41,604 nt of DNA, from NCBI GenBank assembly GCA_021738345.1, contig JAIPCE010000008.1, forward strand, positions 1-41,604. The letters are read 5' to 3'. The translations under genes were made by a program, and so were the position numbers. A model generated the notes under the pieces. It ran no database searches. It had not been told where the DNA came from and saw only the letters and a list, made by a program, of their open reading frames with translations. The number at the start of each line of letters is the position of its first letter. Position 1 is the stretch's first letter. Origin of the DNA: Rhodoferax sp. Lineage in GTDB: Bacteria; Pseudomonadota; Gammaproteobacteria; Burkholderiales; Burkholderiaceae_C. Below, piece by piece: positions 26,555-35,889 of this stretch.

Positions 26555-28351
26555 ATGGAATTTATCACCACCAATATGGCCCCGATCATGTTTATGGGGC
26601 TCATCGTTTTTCTGCTACTGGGTTTTCCGGTCGCCTTTAGCCTCGGGGCTTGCGGCCTGTTCTTTGGGTTTATCGGGGTGCAACTGGGCATGCTGCCCGA
26701 GGCGCTGTTGCAAGCATTGCCGCTGCGCCTGTTTGGCATCATGCAAAACGACACCCTCCTGGCGATTCCGTTCTTTACCCTTATGGGGTTAATACTCGAG
26801 CGCAGTGGCATGGCCGAAGACCTGTTAGAGACGATTGGTCAGTTGTTTGGCCCGATACGCGGTGGTTTGGCGTTTGCGGTGATTTTTGTCGGCGCCCTGC
26901 TCGCAGCAACCACCGGGGTGGTCGCGGCATCGGTCATCTCCATGGGTCTGATCTCGTTGCCCATCATGTTGCGCTACGGCTACGACCGGCGCCTTGCTTC
27001 CGGGGTCATTGCCGCGTCAGGCACGTTGGCGCAAATTATTCCCCCTTCATTGGTGCTCATCATCCTAGCCGACCAAATGGGCCGCAGCGTGGGTGAAATG
27101 TACAAAGGTGCCTTCATTCCTGGCTTCATGCTGACTGGCATGTACGTAGGGTATGTGGTGCTGGTGGCTATTTTTCGCCCCAATTGGGTTCCGGCCATGC
27201 CGATCGAAGCCCGCACGATCCGGGAGGACAATGGCAGCAGCGGCTTGGCCTCGTTGCTGGTTCTGACCATTGTTACCACTGCGGTAGCCGTCTTTTTTGG
27301 TCAGCACTACGCCGACGTATACAGCTGGTTCAAGGGTGAAACGGTTACAAGTGTCGCAACCGACGAAACGATTGTGGTCTCGATGTGTGCTGGCGTGATG
27401 CTGGCCTTTGTGATTGCCTCGATCAACAAGGTGACCCGCCTGGGCCTGTTGTCGCGCATGGCAGAGCGCGTCACCTTTGTACTTATTCCCCCGCTGCTAC
27501 TGATTTTTCTGGTGCTGGGAACCATCTTTTTGGGCATTGCCACGCCCACCGAGGGCGGTGCCATGGGGGCTCTGGGCGCGTTTGCCATGGCCATGGCGCG
27601 TGGCCGTTTGAATTTGAAGCTGCTCAAGCAAGCGCTGACCAGCACGACCAAGCTGGCGAGCTTTGTGGTCTTCATTTTGATTGGTTCGACCATGTTCAGC
27701 CTGGTGTTTCAAGGGGTGGACGGTCAAAAGTGGGTGGAGCATCTGCTAACGGGACTGCCAGGCGGACAAACTGGCTTCTTGATTGTGGTCAACATCATGG
27801 TGTTCTTCCTGGCGTTCTTCCTCGATTTCTTCGAACTCGCCTTCATTGTGGTGCCGCTGCTGGCGCCGGTTGCAGAAAAACTGGGGATCGATTTGATCTG
27901 GTTCGGAGTGCTGCTCGGTGTCAATATGCAAACCTCGTTCATGCATCCGCCATTTGGCTTTGCGCTGTTTTACTTGCGCAGTGTCGCGCCGGCCATCGCC
28001 TACACCGACCGGCTTACCAAAAAGTTGATTGAACCGGTCACCACCATGCAGATTTACTGGGGTGCCGTGCCTTTTGTGGTGATTCAGGTCATCATGGTCG
28101 GCTTGATCATCTTCTTCCCGGGCATCGTATCAAGCGGGCTCGACAAGGCCGAAGTGTTCGATCTGGACAAGGTTGGTGCCGAGATGCAGGCCGACATGCC
28201 TGCTGGTGTACCAGACACCCTGGAGCCCGCGGTAGGCGCACCCGCCACCGACGGCACACCCACCCCTGCAGGAGGAGCACCGGCACCCGCCGATGTCGAC
28301 CCCATGAAGGCGATGTTAGAGGCCGCTGAGAAAGACAGCAAGAAGCCGTAA
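26555..28351 (+). CDS. TRAP transporter large membrane subunit, TakP/FcbT type
   Basis: At 598 residues it is much longer than ordinary DctM (about 430). The length comes from extra helices in the middle (about residues 205-310) and from a cytoplasmic Pro/Ala-rich tail of about 60 residues (GAPATDGTPTPAGGAPAPAD). The core carries the family loop AATTGVVAASVISMGLISLP and IIPPSLVLIILADQMG, and near the end DFFELAFIVVPLLAPVAEKLG and NMQTSFMHPPFGFALFYLRS. Such long forms belong to the mannitol/chloroaromatic (FcbT3) group. GGAG precedes the ATG. Its binding protein is encoded convergently at 28625-29707. Confidence 0.94.
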   Translation: MEFITTNMAPIMFMGLIVFLLLGFPVAFSLGACGLFFGFIGVQLGMLPEALLQALPLRLFGIMQNDTLLAIPFFTLMGLILERSGMAEDLLETIGQLFGPIRGGLAFAVIFVGALLAATTGVVAASVISMGLISLPIMLRYGYDRRLASGVIAASGTLAQIIPPSLVLIILADQMGRSVGEMYKGAFIPGFMLTGMYVGYVVLVAIFRPNWVPAMPIEARTIREDNGSSGLASLLVLTIVTTAVAVFFGQHYADVYSWFKGETVTSVATDETIVVSMCAGVMLAFVIASINKVTRLGLLSRMAERVTFVLIPPLLLIFLVLGTIFLGIATPTEGGAMGALGAFAMAMARGRLNLKLLKQALTSTTKLASFVVFILIGSTMFSLVFQGVDGQKWVEHLLTGLPGGQTGFLIVVNIMVFFLAFFLDFFELAFIVVPLLAPVAEKLGIDLIWFGVLLGVNMQTSFMHPPFGFALFYLRSVAPAIAYTDRLTKKLIEPVTTMQIYWGAVPFVVIQVIMVGLIIFFPGIVSSGLDKAEVFDLDKVGAEMQADMPAGVPDTLEPAVGAPATDGTPTPAGGAPAPADVDPMKAMLEAAEKDSKKP

Positions 28352-28381
28352 GCACGTCAGCTACCTGTCGAGGGGGGTGCA

Positions 28382-28500
28382 TGATGCGATTCAAAGTGAT
28401 GCGCCCCTCATATCTGTGGTGGCAATCCCGACCCTGGTGTCGGCGCCATCTCCCTATTTCCCAGACCAATGTGCAGACACAACACTCTGAATCGCAACCA
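28382..28500. repeat. Degenerate MITE-like element, relative of the 33696-33883 element
   Basis: TGCGATTCAAAGTGATG at 28385-28401 and its inverted counterpart at 28480-28496 match with two mismatches. The left arm is identical over 17 bases to the left end of the element at 33696. The interior is unrelated and I see no target duplication. It lies in the gap between the large TRAP subunit and the convergent terminator. Confidence 0.6.
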
Positions 28501-28572
28501 TCAAAGGAGCGATGTTGGGTTACGCCAAAGCCTTACCCGACCCACCGAGGGGATGGGATTCTTTTCAACCAC

Positions 28573-28604
28573 GTAAAAAAGCCCCGCGAGCGGGGCTTTT
28601 TTTA
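28573..28604. terminator. Bidirectional Rho-independent terminator between convergent TRAP genes
   Basis: GTAAAAAAGCCCCG and CGGGGCTTTTTTTAC form a stable GC stem with A and T runs on each side. It would end both the plus-strand dctQM transcript and the minus-strand binding-protein transcript. Confidence 0.9.
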
Positions 28605-28624
28605 CAATCGGACGAACGGGCGGA

Positions 28625-29707
28625 TTACAGTTTTTGCTGCGCCATAAAGCTATCAAAACGCGACTCGGCGAAGCGGAACCACAGCACCTGGTCGCGCTGG
28701 AAGCCACGGAGATCGGCGTAGATCTTCTTCCACTCGGGGCTCTTGGCGTCGTTCTCGGCGAAGACTTCCATAGCGGCTTTGAAAGACGCGTCTAACACCT
28801 GTTGCGAGAACGGCAGCACCTTGGTCTTGGCAGCGACCAATTGCTTCAGTGCCTTGGGGTTGAAGGCGTCGTACTTGGCCAACATGTCGGTGGCAGCGAA
28901 TTGGCTAGCGGCTTCAATGATGGCTTTGTTTTCTGCGGACAAGGCGTCAAAGGCCTTTTGGTTGACAAAGAAATCAACCTCAGGGCCACCCTCCCACCAG
29001 CCAGGGTAGTAGTAGAACGGAGCCACCTTGTTAAAGCCCAGCTTTTGGTCGTCGTAGGGTCCCACCCACTCGGCTGCGTCGATCGTGCCTTTTTCGAGCG
29101 CCTGGTAAACCTCGCCACCCGGAATGCTTTGCGGTACTGCACCAAGCTTTTGCACCACTTCGCCCACCAGAGCCCCACCCATACGCATCTTCAGGCCCTT
29201 GAAGTCGGCCACCCCTTTGATCTCCTTACGGTACCAGCCGCCCATTTGTGTACCAGTATTGCCACCGGCAAAACTGACCATGTTGTAGCCCGCATACAGT
29301 TCATTCATGAGCTTGCGACCATTGCCGTGCATCATCCAGGCAGTCATCTGGCGCGCATTCAGCCCAAACGGCACTGCAGATCCCAGCGCAAAGGCGGGGT
29401 TCTTGCCATAGAAATAATAGGGCACGGTATGGGTCATCTCAACGGTGCCGTTTTGCACTCCGTCGACCACACCAAACGGCGGCATCAATTCACCACCTGC
29501 ATGAACCGAGATTTCGAACTTGCCACCCGACATCGCCTTGACGGCCTTGGAAAAAACCTCAGCCGCACCAAAGATGGTGTCAAGCGATTTGGGGAAACTA
29601 GATGCCAGACGCCAGCGCACTGCCGCTTGCGCGTGCACTGCGGGGGCAGCCCCTGCCGCCAAGACACCCGCAATACCTGCATTTTTGATAATTGAACGAC
29701 GATCCAT
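28625..29707 (-). CDS. TRAP substrate-binding protein, TakP type (alpha-keto acid), Tat-exported
   Basis: The periplasmic receptor for the second TRAP system, 360 residues. The N-terminus MDRRSIIKNAGIAGVLAAGAAP has a twin-arginine motif, so it is probably folded before export by Tat. Family markers are FKGLKMRMGG (carboxylate-binding Arg), GTIDAAEWVGPYDDQKLG and FYYYPGWWEGG, which match the TakP/FcbT1 group known for alpha-keto acids such as pyruvate and for chloroaromatic acids. GGAG precedes the ATG. It is transcribed towards its presumed membrane partners, an unusual arrangement since these genes normally form one operon. Confidence 0.93.
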   Translation of the reverse strand: MDRRSIIKNAGIAGVLAAGAAPAVHAQAAVRWRLASSFPKSLDTIFGAAEVFSKAVKAMSGGKFEISVHAGGELMPPFGVVDGVQNGTVEMTHTVPYYFYGKNPAFALGSAVPFGLNARQMTAWMMHGNGRKLMNELYAGYNMVSFAGGNTGTQMGGWYRKEIKGVADFKGLKMRMGGALVGEVVQKLGAVPQSIPGGEVYQALEKGTIDAAEWVGPYDDQKLGFNKVAPFYYYPGWWEGGPEVDFFVNQKAFDALSAENKAIIEAASQFAATDMLAKYDAFNPKALKQLVAAKTKVLPFSQQVLDASFKAAMEVFAENDAKSPEWKKIYADLRGFQRDQVLWFRFAESRFDSFMAQQKL

Positions 29708-29888
29708 GGGAATTACTCCGGTTTTGTTGTAAAAAACGCTTGCACCGCAGACCTACATCGGTAGAGCAAGGACTGTCTAAGTCAGCGCAGATTGTAAGAA
29801 TCTGACTCAGTTTGGTCGTTCGGGTTTACCCTTGAACAGATGATCGAACGCAACAGATTCGCAATTATCGGGCTGTAAACGCGCCATA

Positions 29889-31775
29889 TCAGTTGTTTTG
29901 GGCGCTGTCGGCGAACAGGCTGGCGAATCGCCGCGTGATGGACACCTGCAGACCCGCTGCGTCAAGTCCCTGCATTTGCAGCAGCTTGCCCGGGTCACCA
30001 TGCTCCACAAACAGGTCCGGCAGACCGAGCTGCAGTACCGGCATGGCGAGACCCTGCGCAGAGAGTGCCTCTGTCACGGCGCTACCGGCTCCACCCATGA
30101 CACACGCCTCCTCCACCGTCACGATCGCCTGATGGCTGCCGGCCACCTGCAGCAACAATTCCAGATCGAGAGGTTTGGCCCAGCGCATGTCGACAACGGT
30201 GGTGTCGAGCACTTCTGCAGCCTTCAAGGCAGCGTGCAACAAAGTACCAAAAGCCAGGATGGCCACGCGACGTCCCTGCCGCCGCACCACTCCCTTGCCA
30301 AATGGCAGTCCCTCGAGGCTGGCTTGCACGGCGATTCCGGCACCTGCTCCGCGCGGATAACGCACGGCCACAGCATGGTTCTGGGCGAATGCGGTGCTGA
30401 GCAACTGGCGACACTCGTTTTCATCAGAAGGACAGGCAATGCTGATGTTGGGGATGCAGCGCAAGTAAGCAATGTCGTAAGCCCCGGCGTGGGTGGCGCC
30501 ATCGGCGCCCACCAGGCCCGCGCGGTCCAGCGCAAACACTACCGGCAGATTTTGAATTGCCACATCGTGAATCAGTTGGTCATAAGCGCGCTGCAAAAAG
30601 GTCGAATAGATCGCGACCACCGGCTTGAGCCCTTCGCAGGCGAGTCCGGCTGCGAAGGTGACCGCATGCTGCTCGGCAATGCCCACGTCAAAATAGCGAT
30701 CAGGGAAGCGTTGCTCAAACTCCACCATGCCCGAACCCTCGCGCATGGCGGGCGTGATGCCCACCAGTCTCTGGTCCTGCGCCGCCATATCGCACAACCA
30801 TTGTCCAAACACCTGGGTAAAGCTGGGTTTGGCCGGTACAGCGGGCTTTAACAGCCCCACGCTGGGGTCGAACTTGCCAGGTCCATGGTACGCCACTGGA
30901 TCAGCTTCAGCCAACTTGTAACCCTGGCCTTTTTTGGTCACCACATGGAGGAACTGTGGTCCCTTCAGCAGCTTGATGTTCTCTAGCGTGGGAATCAGTG
31001 ATTCGAGATCGTGGCCATCAATCGGACCAATATAGTTGAAGCCAAATTTCTCAAACAGCGTGGCCGGCACCACCATACCCTTGGCGTGTTCTTCGAGGCG
31101 TTTGGCGAGCTCAAAAAGGGGCGGCGCGCTCTTGAGCACCGTCTTGCCGACGTTCTTGGCCGCAGCGTAAAACCGGCCACTGAGCAACTGTGCAAAATAA
31201 CGGTTGAGTGCCCCCACCGGCGGGCTGATGCTCATGTCGTTGTCATTCAGAATCACGAGCAAATTGCAGTCCGCCACACCCGCATTGTTCAGCGCCTCAA
31301 AGGCCATGCCGGCGGTCATTGCTCCATCGCCGATGATGGCCACCGAATGCCGCTCAACACCCTGAATTTTTGCCGCTAGGGCCATGCCAAGCGCGGCAGA
31401 AATCGAGGTGCTGGAGTGCGCCGTGCCAAAGGTGTCAAATTTACTTTCAATACGCTGTGGAAACCCGCTCAGGCCGCCGAGTTGCCGCAATGTGGACATG
31501 CGATCGCGACGTCCGGTAAGAATCTTGTGCGGATAGGTCTGGTGACCTACATCCCAGACCAATCGGTCCTCTGGCGTGTTAAACACATAGTGCAATGCAA
31601 CGGTAAGTTCCACCGTACCCAGGTTGGAGCTCAGATGGCCCCCCGTTTTGGCAACGCTGTCGAGCAGGTAGGCGCGCAACTCATCGGCAAGATCATGCAA
31701 CTGGGCGCGAGGCACCTTGCGCAGATCGGCAGGGCTATGGATGGTGTGCAGCAAGGGTGACAATTGTTTCGGCAT
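29889..31775 (-). CDS. dxs: 1-deoxy-D-xylulose-5-phosphate synthase
   Basis: DXS joins pyruvate and glyceraldehyde 3-phosphate with thiamine diphosphate, the first step of the MEP isoprenoid route. The 628-residue length is normal. Visible signatures are His47 in [11 protein letters not shown], the ThDP motif [18 protein letters not shown] (about residues 149-166), [17 protein letters not shown], and in the second half [16 protein letters not shown] chose the ATG at 31773-31775 ([19 protein letters not shown]); the longer frame to 31979 runs into ispA. No strong Shine-Dalgarno is seen. ispA lies upstream on the same strand, 43 bases away; together with ispH in this window, three isoprenoid genes are present. 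Confidence 0.96.
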   Translation of the reverse strand: MPKQLSPLLHTIHSPADLRKVPRAQLHDLADELRAYLLDSVAKTGGHLSSNLGTVELTVALHYVFNTPEDRLVWDVGHQTYPHKILTGRRDRMSTLRQLGGLSGFPQRIESKFDTFGTAHSSTSISAALGMALAAKIQGVERHSVAIIGDGAMTAGMAFEALNNAGVADCNLLVILNDNDMSISPPVGALNRYFAQLLSGRFYAAAKNVGKTVLKSAPPLFELAKRLEEHAKGMVVPATLFEKFGFNYIGPIDGHDLESLIPTLENIKLLKGPQFLHVVTKKGQGYKLAEADPVAYHGPGKFDPSVGLLKPAVPAKPSFTQVFGQWLCDMAAQDQRLVGITPAMREGSGMVEFEQRFPDRYFDVGIAEQHAVTFAAGLACEGLKPVVAIYSTFLQRAYDQLIHDVAIQNLPVVFALDRAGLVGADGATHAGAYDIAYLRCIPNISIACPSDENECRQLLSTAFAQNHAVAVRYPRGAGAGIAVQASLEGLPFGKGVVRRQGRRVAILAFGTLLHAALKAAEVLDTTVVDMRWAKPLDLELLLQVAGSHQAIVTVEEACVMGGAGSAVTEALSAQGLAMPVLQLGLPDLFVEHGDPGKLLQMQGLDAAGLQVSITRRFASLFADSAQNN

Positions 31776-31803
31776 ACGCAGTATGAATAAGTGCTGCTTT
31801 CGG

Positions 31804-31813
31804 ATCTGACCCC
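31804..31813. repeat. Half-motif of the oxoprolinase palindromic element
   Basis: ATCTGACCCC matches 10 bases of the right arm of the inverted repeat at 18815-18831. It sits in the 43-base gap between ispA and dxs, and may be a relic. A match of 10 bases can also arise by chance. Confidence 0.3.
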
Positions 31814-31818
31814 GAAGC

Positions 31819-32742
31819 TTAGCAGGAGCGGTTAACCACCATATCCGCCAGCGCCCGCAAGGCATGTGCGTGGGTAAGGCCGCTGGCATCGAGCGCGTCC
31901 AGGGCCTCGCGCAACAGCGACTGTGCATAGTCTCGGCTCGCCTGGAGCCCCAGCAACGAGACATAGGTAGGTTTGTCATTGCTGGCGTCTTTGCCGGCCG
32001 TCTTGCCCAGCGTGCTCGAGTCGGCGGTCACATCCAGAATGTCATCCACAACCTGAAACGCCAATCCGAGCGCAGCGCCAAAGGTCTTCAATGCAGTAAC
32101 AACCTGCGCGCTGGGCTCACCACAGGCCGCACCCATCATCACACTGCCCTGCAGCAGTGCGCCGGTCTTGAGCTGGTGCATTTGACGCAACTGGCATTCA
32201 GACAAGGGTTTGCCGACGCTGGCAAGGTCAATGGCCTGCCCGCCTGCCATGCCGGCACTACCGGCTGCTCTGGCCAATAGCCCACACATTCGTGCCTGAA
32301 GCGCCGGTGCCACTGTGTCATTTTGGGGCGTCAGCAACTCAAACGCGAGCGCCTGCAGCGCATCCCCCGCAAGCAGGGCACTCGCCTGACCAAACCGCAC
32401 ATGCACAGTAGGTTTCCCACGCCGCAGCACGTCGTTGTCCATGCAGGGCATGTCGTCATGCACCAGAGAGTAGGCGTGGATCAATTCGACCGCACAAGCC
32501 GCGCGCAAGGCCGCACCGTCCTCAGCATTGGCAGGTGATTCTGCAAGCGCTTCATAGGCTGCCAGAACCAGCAAAGGGCGCAACCGTTTGCCGCCATCCA
32601 GCACCGCATAGCGCATGGCATCCACCAGTTGCGCTGGCGCACCATGGTTCAATCCCGAGGGTATCTCGGCGGTCACCCACCGATCCAGTGCCCGCTCTAC
32701 CCGATCCAAATGCGTGCGGCTCCACTGCTCCAGGTCAAACAT
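31819..32742 (-). CDS. ispA: Farnesyl diphosphate synthase (short-chain polyprenyl synthase)
   Basis: IspA adds isopentenyl units to make farnesyl diphosphate, the precursor of ubiquinone side chains and undecaprenyl carriers. The 307-residue protein shows the first aspartate-rich motif in [20 protein letters not shown] (about residues 93-112) and the second in [14 protein letters not shown], plus [17 protein letters not shown]. The start at 32740-32742 ([20 protein letters not shown]) fits the family; the frame extends upstream without homology. xseB, which usually precedes ispA in this group, is not found upstream. Confidence 0.95.
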   Translation of the reverse strand: MFDLEQWSRTHLDRVERALDRWVTAEIPSGLNHGAPAQLVDAMRYAVLDGGKRLRPLLVLAAYEALAESPANAEDGAALRAACAVELIHAYSLVHDDMPCMDNDVLRRGKPTVHVRFGQASALLAGDALQALAFELLTPQNDTVAPALQARMCGLLARAAGSAGMAGGQAIDLASVGKPLSECQLRQMHQLKTGALLQGSVMMGAACGEPSAQVVTALKTFGAALGLAFQVVDDILDVTADSSTLGKTAGKDASNDKPTYVSLLGLQASRDYAQSLLREALDALDASGLTHAHALRALADMVVNRSC

Positions 32743-33106
32743 TGGTGCACTGGCACAGTCTAAAACGGACGTTGGGAGCATGTAAAAAGTTGGGGAGATG
32801 GCGGGCTGAACTACAGCGAAGCAGGCTATTTTAGGCGCTCTAACGAAGCCCTCTGGGGAAACCCCAGAATTGCCGACACCGTAACGCCAAACACCCTGGT
32901 CACCCCACTGGGAGAAACTCGTAACAAACGCTGAACTTTGTACTGACGGATCAAGGCGGATCACAAAAGAATCGCTGCCATTCCCACGGACAGATTTCCG
33001 AGCGCTGCGCAGGATTCGAGAAGTACCGAAGCTTCCAATCCATGCTTTGATAGGACCATAAAAAGACTTTCTTCATCTTTAGTCTTTCAAGTTTTAGGGG
33101 ACAGCC
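32743..33106. other. Gene-free stretch upstream of ispA
   Basis: I see no coding sequence with support here, and no xseB on either strand. It must contain the ispA-dxs promoter on the minus strand, but no clear -35/-10 pair stood out. It borders the decayed toxin-antitoxin locus. Confidence 0.6.
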
Positions 33107-33381
33107 ATGCGCTACTCATCGAGGTCAAGCCCATCATCTGTCTCAAAGCCAACCCTGCCGAGGTTCTGACGCAGCTCGCGGGGCAGCGTGAACCAATGTT
33201 CATCACCCAAAACGGAGAGGCCAAGGCCGTCCTGCAGGACGTCGCTTCGTTCGAAGAGACGCAAGAAAAACTGACCCTGCTAAAGCTCCTTGCGCTAGGG
33301 ACTCAAGATGTGACCGCTGGCAAGGTTAAGCCTGTGGCTGACGTCGTTGGCCGCCTCCGCGCCAAGCGCGCCTCAGTCTGA
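33107..33381 (+). pseudogene. Phd/YefM-type antitoxin, frameshifted near the N-terminus
   Basis: The antitoxin of a type II toxin-antitoxin pair would bind the toxin and repress the operon. The frame from 33115 on reads IEVKPIICLKANPAEVLTQL, then PMFITQNGEAKAVLQDVASF and ends RLRAKRASV, typical of the Phd/YefM family. The expected start, ATG at 33107 with AGGGGA five bases upstream, is in another frame: its product stops at 33167 after 20 codons. One extra base near 33120 would give MRYSS joined to EVKPI, the family N-terminus. As it stands the only in-frame ATG is 33196, which gives 61 residues lacking the DNA-binding part. A base-call error would explain the shift equally well. Confidence 0.7.
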
Positions 33382-33754
33382 TGGGTGGCACCTCTGCGAG
33401 GTTCGAAATCCACTCACCGAGGGCGCGGAGCAGGACTTTGAGGCCATCCACGACTACATCTCCGAATTCGACTGCGTCGTCAACGCCAACTATGTGCTGG
33501 ATCAGTTGATGAACGTTGCGCAGGGCGTGACGAGATTCCCGGAACGTGGTGGCTGTCCGAAGGATCTGGCCAGTCTCGGTATCAAAGAATACCGCCAGAC
33601 CTTCTTCAAGCCGTACCGCGTGGTCTACCGTGTCGCAGGCAGTAAAGTCACCATCTACCTGATTGCAGATGGGCGTCGTGAAATGCAATCCGTGCTGGGT
33701 GCGATTCAAAGTGATGTGGACTCCTATTCCCTCGCCCCAGCGGGGAGAGGGTGA
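33381..33754 (+). pseudogene. RelE/ParE-type toxin, frameshifted and with its 3' end replaced by a MITE
   Basis: The toxin partner would be a RelE/ParE-fold protein acting on translation or gyrase. The body reads LTEGAEQDFEAIHDYISEF, LDQLMNVAQGVTRFPERGG and FFKPYRVVYRV followed by IYLIADGRREMQSV, a clear match. The natural ATG at 33381 shares one base with the antitoxin stop (TGATG), but is out of frame with the body; one extra C near 33414 would join ARFEIH to LTEGAEQD. The only in-frame start without repair is a TTG at 33347 inside the antitoxin gene. From 33696 the coding sequence is MITE, giving the foreign ending GAIQSDVDSYSLAPAGRG. Confidence 0.75.
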
Positions 33755-33890
33755 GGGTGAGGGTTGATGTTTTGCATTATTGAAAGAATCCTGGACCCTG
33801 TGGCAGCCCCCCCACCCCAGCCCTCCCCCCGCTGGGGCGAGGGGGCAAAAACCGAATTGCCACATCGCTTTGAATCGCACCCATCCGTGC
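33689..33890. mobile_element. MITE with 24-bp terminal inverted repeats and 7-bp target duplication
   Basis: The element spans 33696-33883 (188 bp). Its ends, 33696-33719 (starting TGGGTGCGATTCAAAG) and 33860-33883, are inverted repeats of 24 bases with one mismatch. Inside lies a second perfect 17-bp inverted repeat, 33729-33745 and 33827-33843, in a GC-rich arm. The identical heptamer TCCGTGC flanks it on both sides (33689-33695 and 33884-33890). It has no room for a transposase, so it must have moved with an enzyme encoded elsewhere. Confidence 0.9.
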
Positions 33891-33916
33891 TTGCGCGTCG
33901 TCTCCTTGGCGGGTGA
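33884..33916 (+). pseudogene. Displaced 3' end of the toxin gene
   Basis: Read after the right-hand target duplication, the codons TCC GTG CTT GCG CGT CGT CTC CTT GGC GGG TGA give SVLARRLLGG and a stop. Joined directly to the toxin body at the left duplication, this restores MQSVLARRLLGG, a usual ending for this toxin family. It shows where the gene ended before the MITE arrived. Confidence 0.85.
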
Positions 33917-34247
33917 TTCAGCGCCACCTGCAAGGCTTGGCGCAGGGAATTCGACCAGCGTCAGATCTTCAAGTCACGCGTATTTCCGAAGCGCACAAGC
34001 GCAATCGCCGCAATTATTGACATCCGCTCAATGATCCTGGATTTCTCACTTGACCGCTTACTTTTGTTAGTAACTCCGCATGAATACTCACTTTATTGGC
34101 CTTCAACCTAAGTGGGGTTGTGGGTGCTCTCCACATCCAGCCCCACATAAAAAAATGTGCTTGAAAAAACCAAATGATATTGGGTGATTCGAAATCCCCT
34201 CGTAGAGAGGTCGATTTATGTGGGGTTGGGAAAGCTTTTGAGCGAAA
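33917..34247. other. Gene-free stretch between the toxin remnant and tRNA-Ser
   Basis: No supported gene on either strand. It holds one imperfect inverted repeat (34137-34229, separate entry). Short ORFs here lack homology that I recognise. Confidence 0.6.
34137..34229. repeat. Imperfect inverted repeat, possible small palindromic element
   Basis: CCAGCCCCACATAAA (34137-34151) is the reverse complement of 34215-34229 with one mismatch, over a 63-base AT-rich interval. This resembles the ends of a small non-autonomous element, but no target duplication is seen. A partial third copy of the GTGGGGTTG motif occurs near 34112. Confidence 0.4.
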
Positions 34248-34270
34248 AAAACCCCGATAAACGGGGTTTT
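34248..34270 (-). terminator. Rho-independent terminator after tRNA-Ser
   Basis: AAAACCCCG and CGGGGTTTT form a nine-pair stem around ATAAA, followed on the minus strand by a T run. It directly abuts the encoded CCA end of the tRNA gene. Confidence 0.85.
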
Positions 34271-34359
34271 GGCGGAGCGGGTGGGATTCGAACCCACGGA
34301 AGGGTTGCCCCTTCGCTTGATTTCGAGTCAAGTACATTCGACCACTCTGCCACCGCTCC
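34270..34359 (-). tRNA. tRNA-Ser, anticodon CGA
   Basis: On the minus strand the RNA begins GGAGCGGTGGCAGAGTGG and ends GGGTTCGAATCCCACCCGC with an encoded CCA. The acceptor stem GGAGCGG pairs with CCGCTCC. The anticodon stem-loop CTTGACTCGAAATCAAG puts CGA at 34323-34325, reading UCG codons. The long variable arm (GCGAAGGGGCAACCCTTC) is the class II hallmark of serine tRNAs. It lies just downstream of serS, whose product charges it. Confidence 0.96.
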
Positions 34360-34429
34360 TTCAATTACAGTGTCTGGACGAAGGCAGCATTCTAGCAGGC
34401 TCGAAAGCCTGCGATTACGGTCTTGACTG

Positions 34430-35782
<1,353 letters not shown>

Positions 35783-35847
35783 TCAGTACCTATTTTCGCT
35801 GATGTCGAAACCAGACAACGGGCTTGTAAAGGTGCTGAGACCTTGAT

Positions 35848-35889
35848 CCTAAGTCCTAAGTCCTCAGACCTCAGACCTCAGACCTCAGT
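35848..35889. repeat. Heptanucleotide tandem repeat at the ispH 3' end
   Basis: Six consecutive 7-base units: CCTAAGT twice, CCTCAGA three times and CCTCAGT once. The ispH stop codon (35871-35873) lies inside the tract. Unit gain or loss by slippage would leave the protein almost unchanged except when it hits the last three units. No function is evident. Confidence 0.8.

Noticed and set aside
33196-33381. Antitoxin as an intact 61-residue gene from 33196
   Set aside because: The family-like sequence continues upstream in the same frame, and a strong Shine-Dalgarno lies at the older start, so truncation or frameshift is more likely.
35848-35889. Heptamer repeats as a possible CRISPR array
   Set aside because: Units are 7 bases and contiguous with no spacers, so this is a simple tandem repeat.
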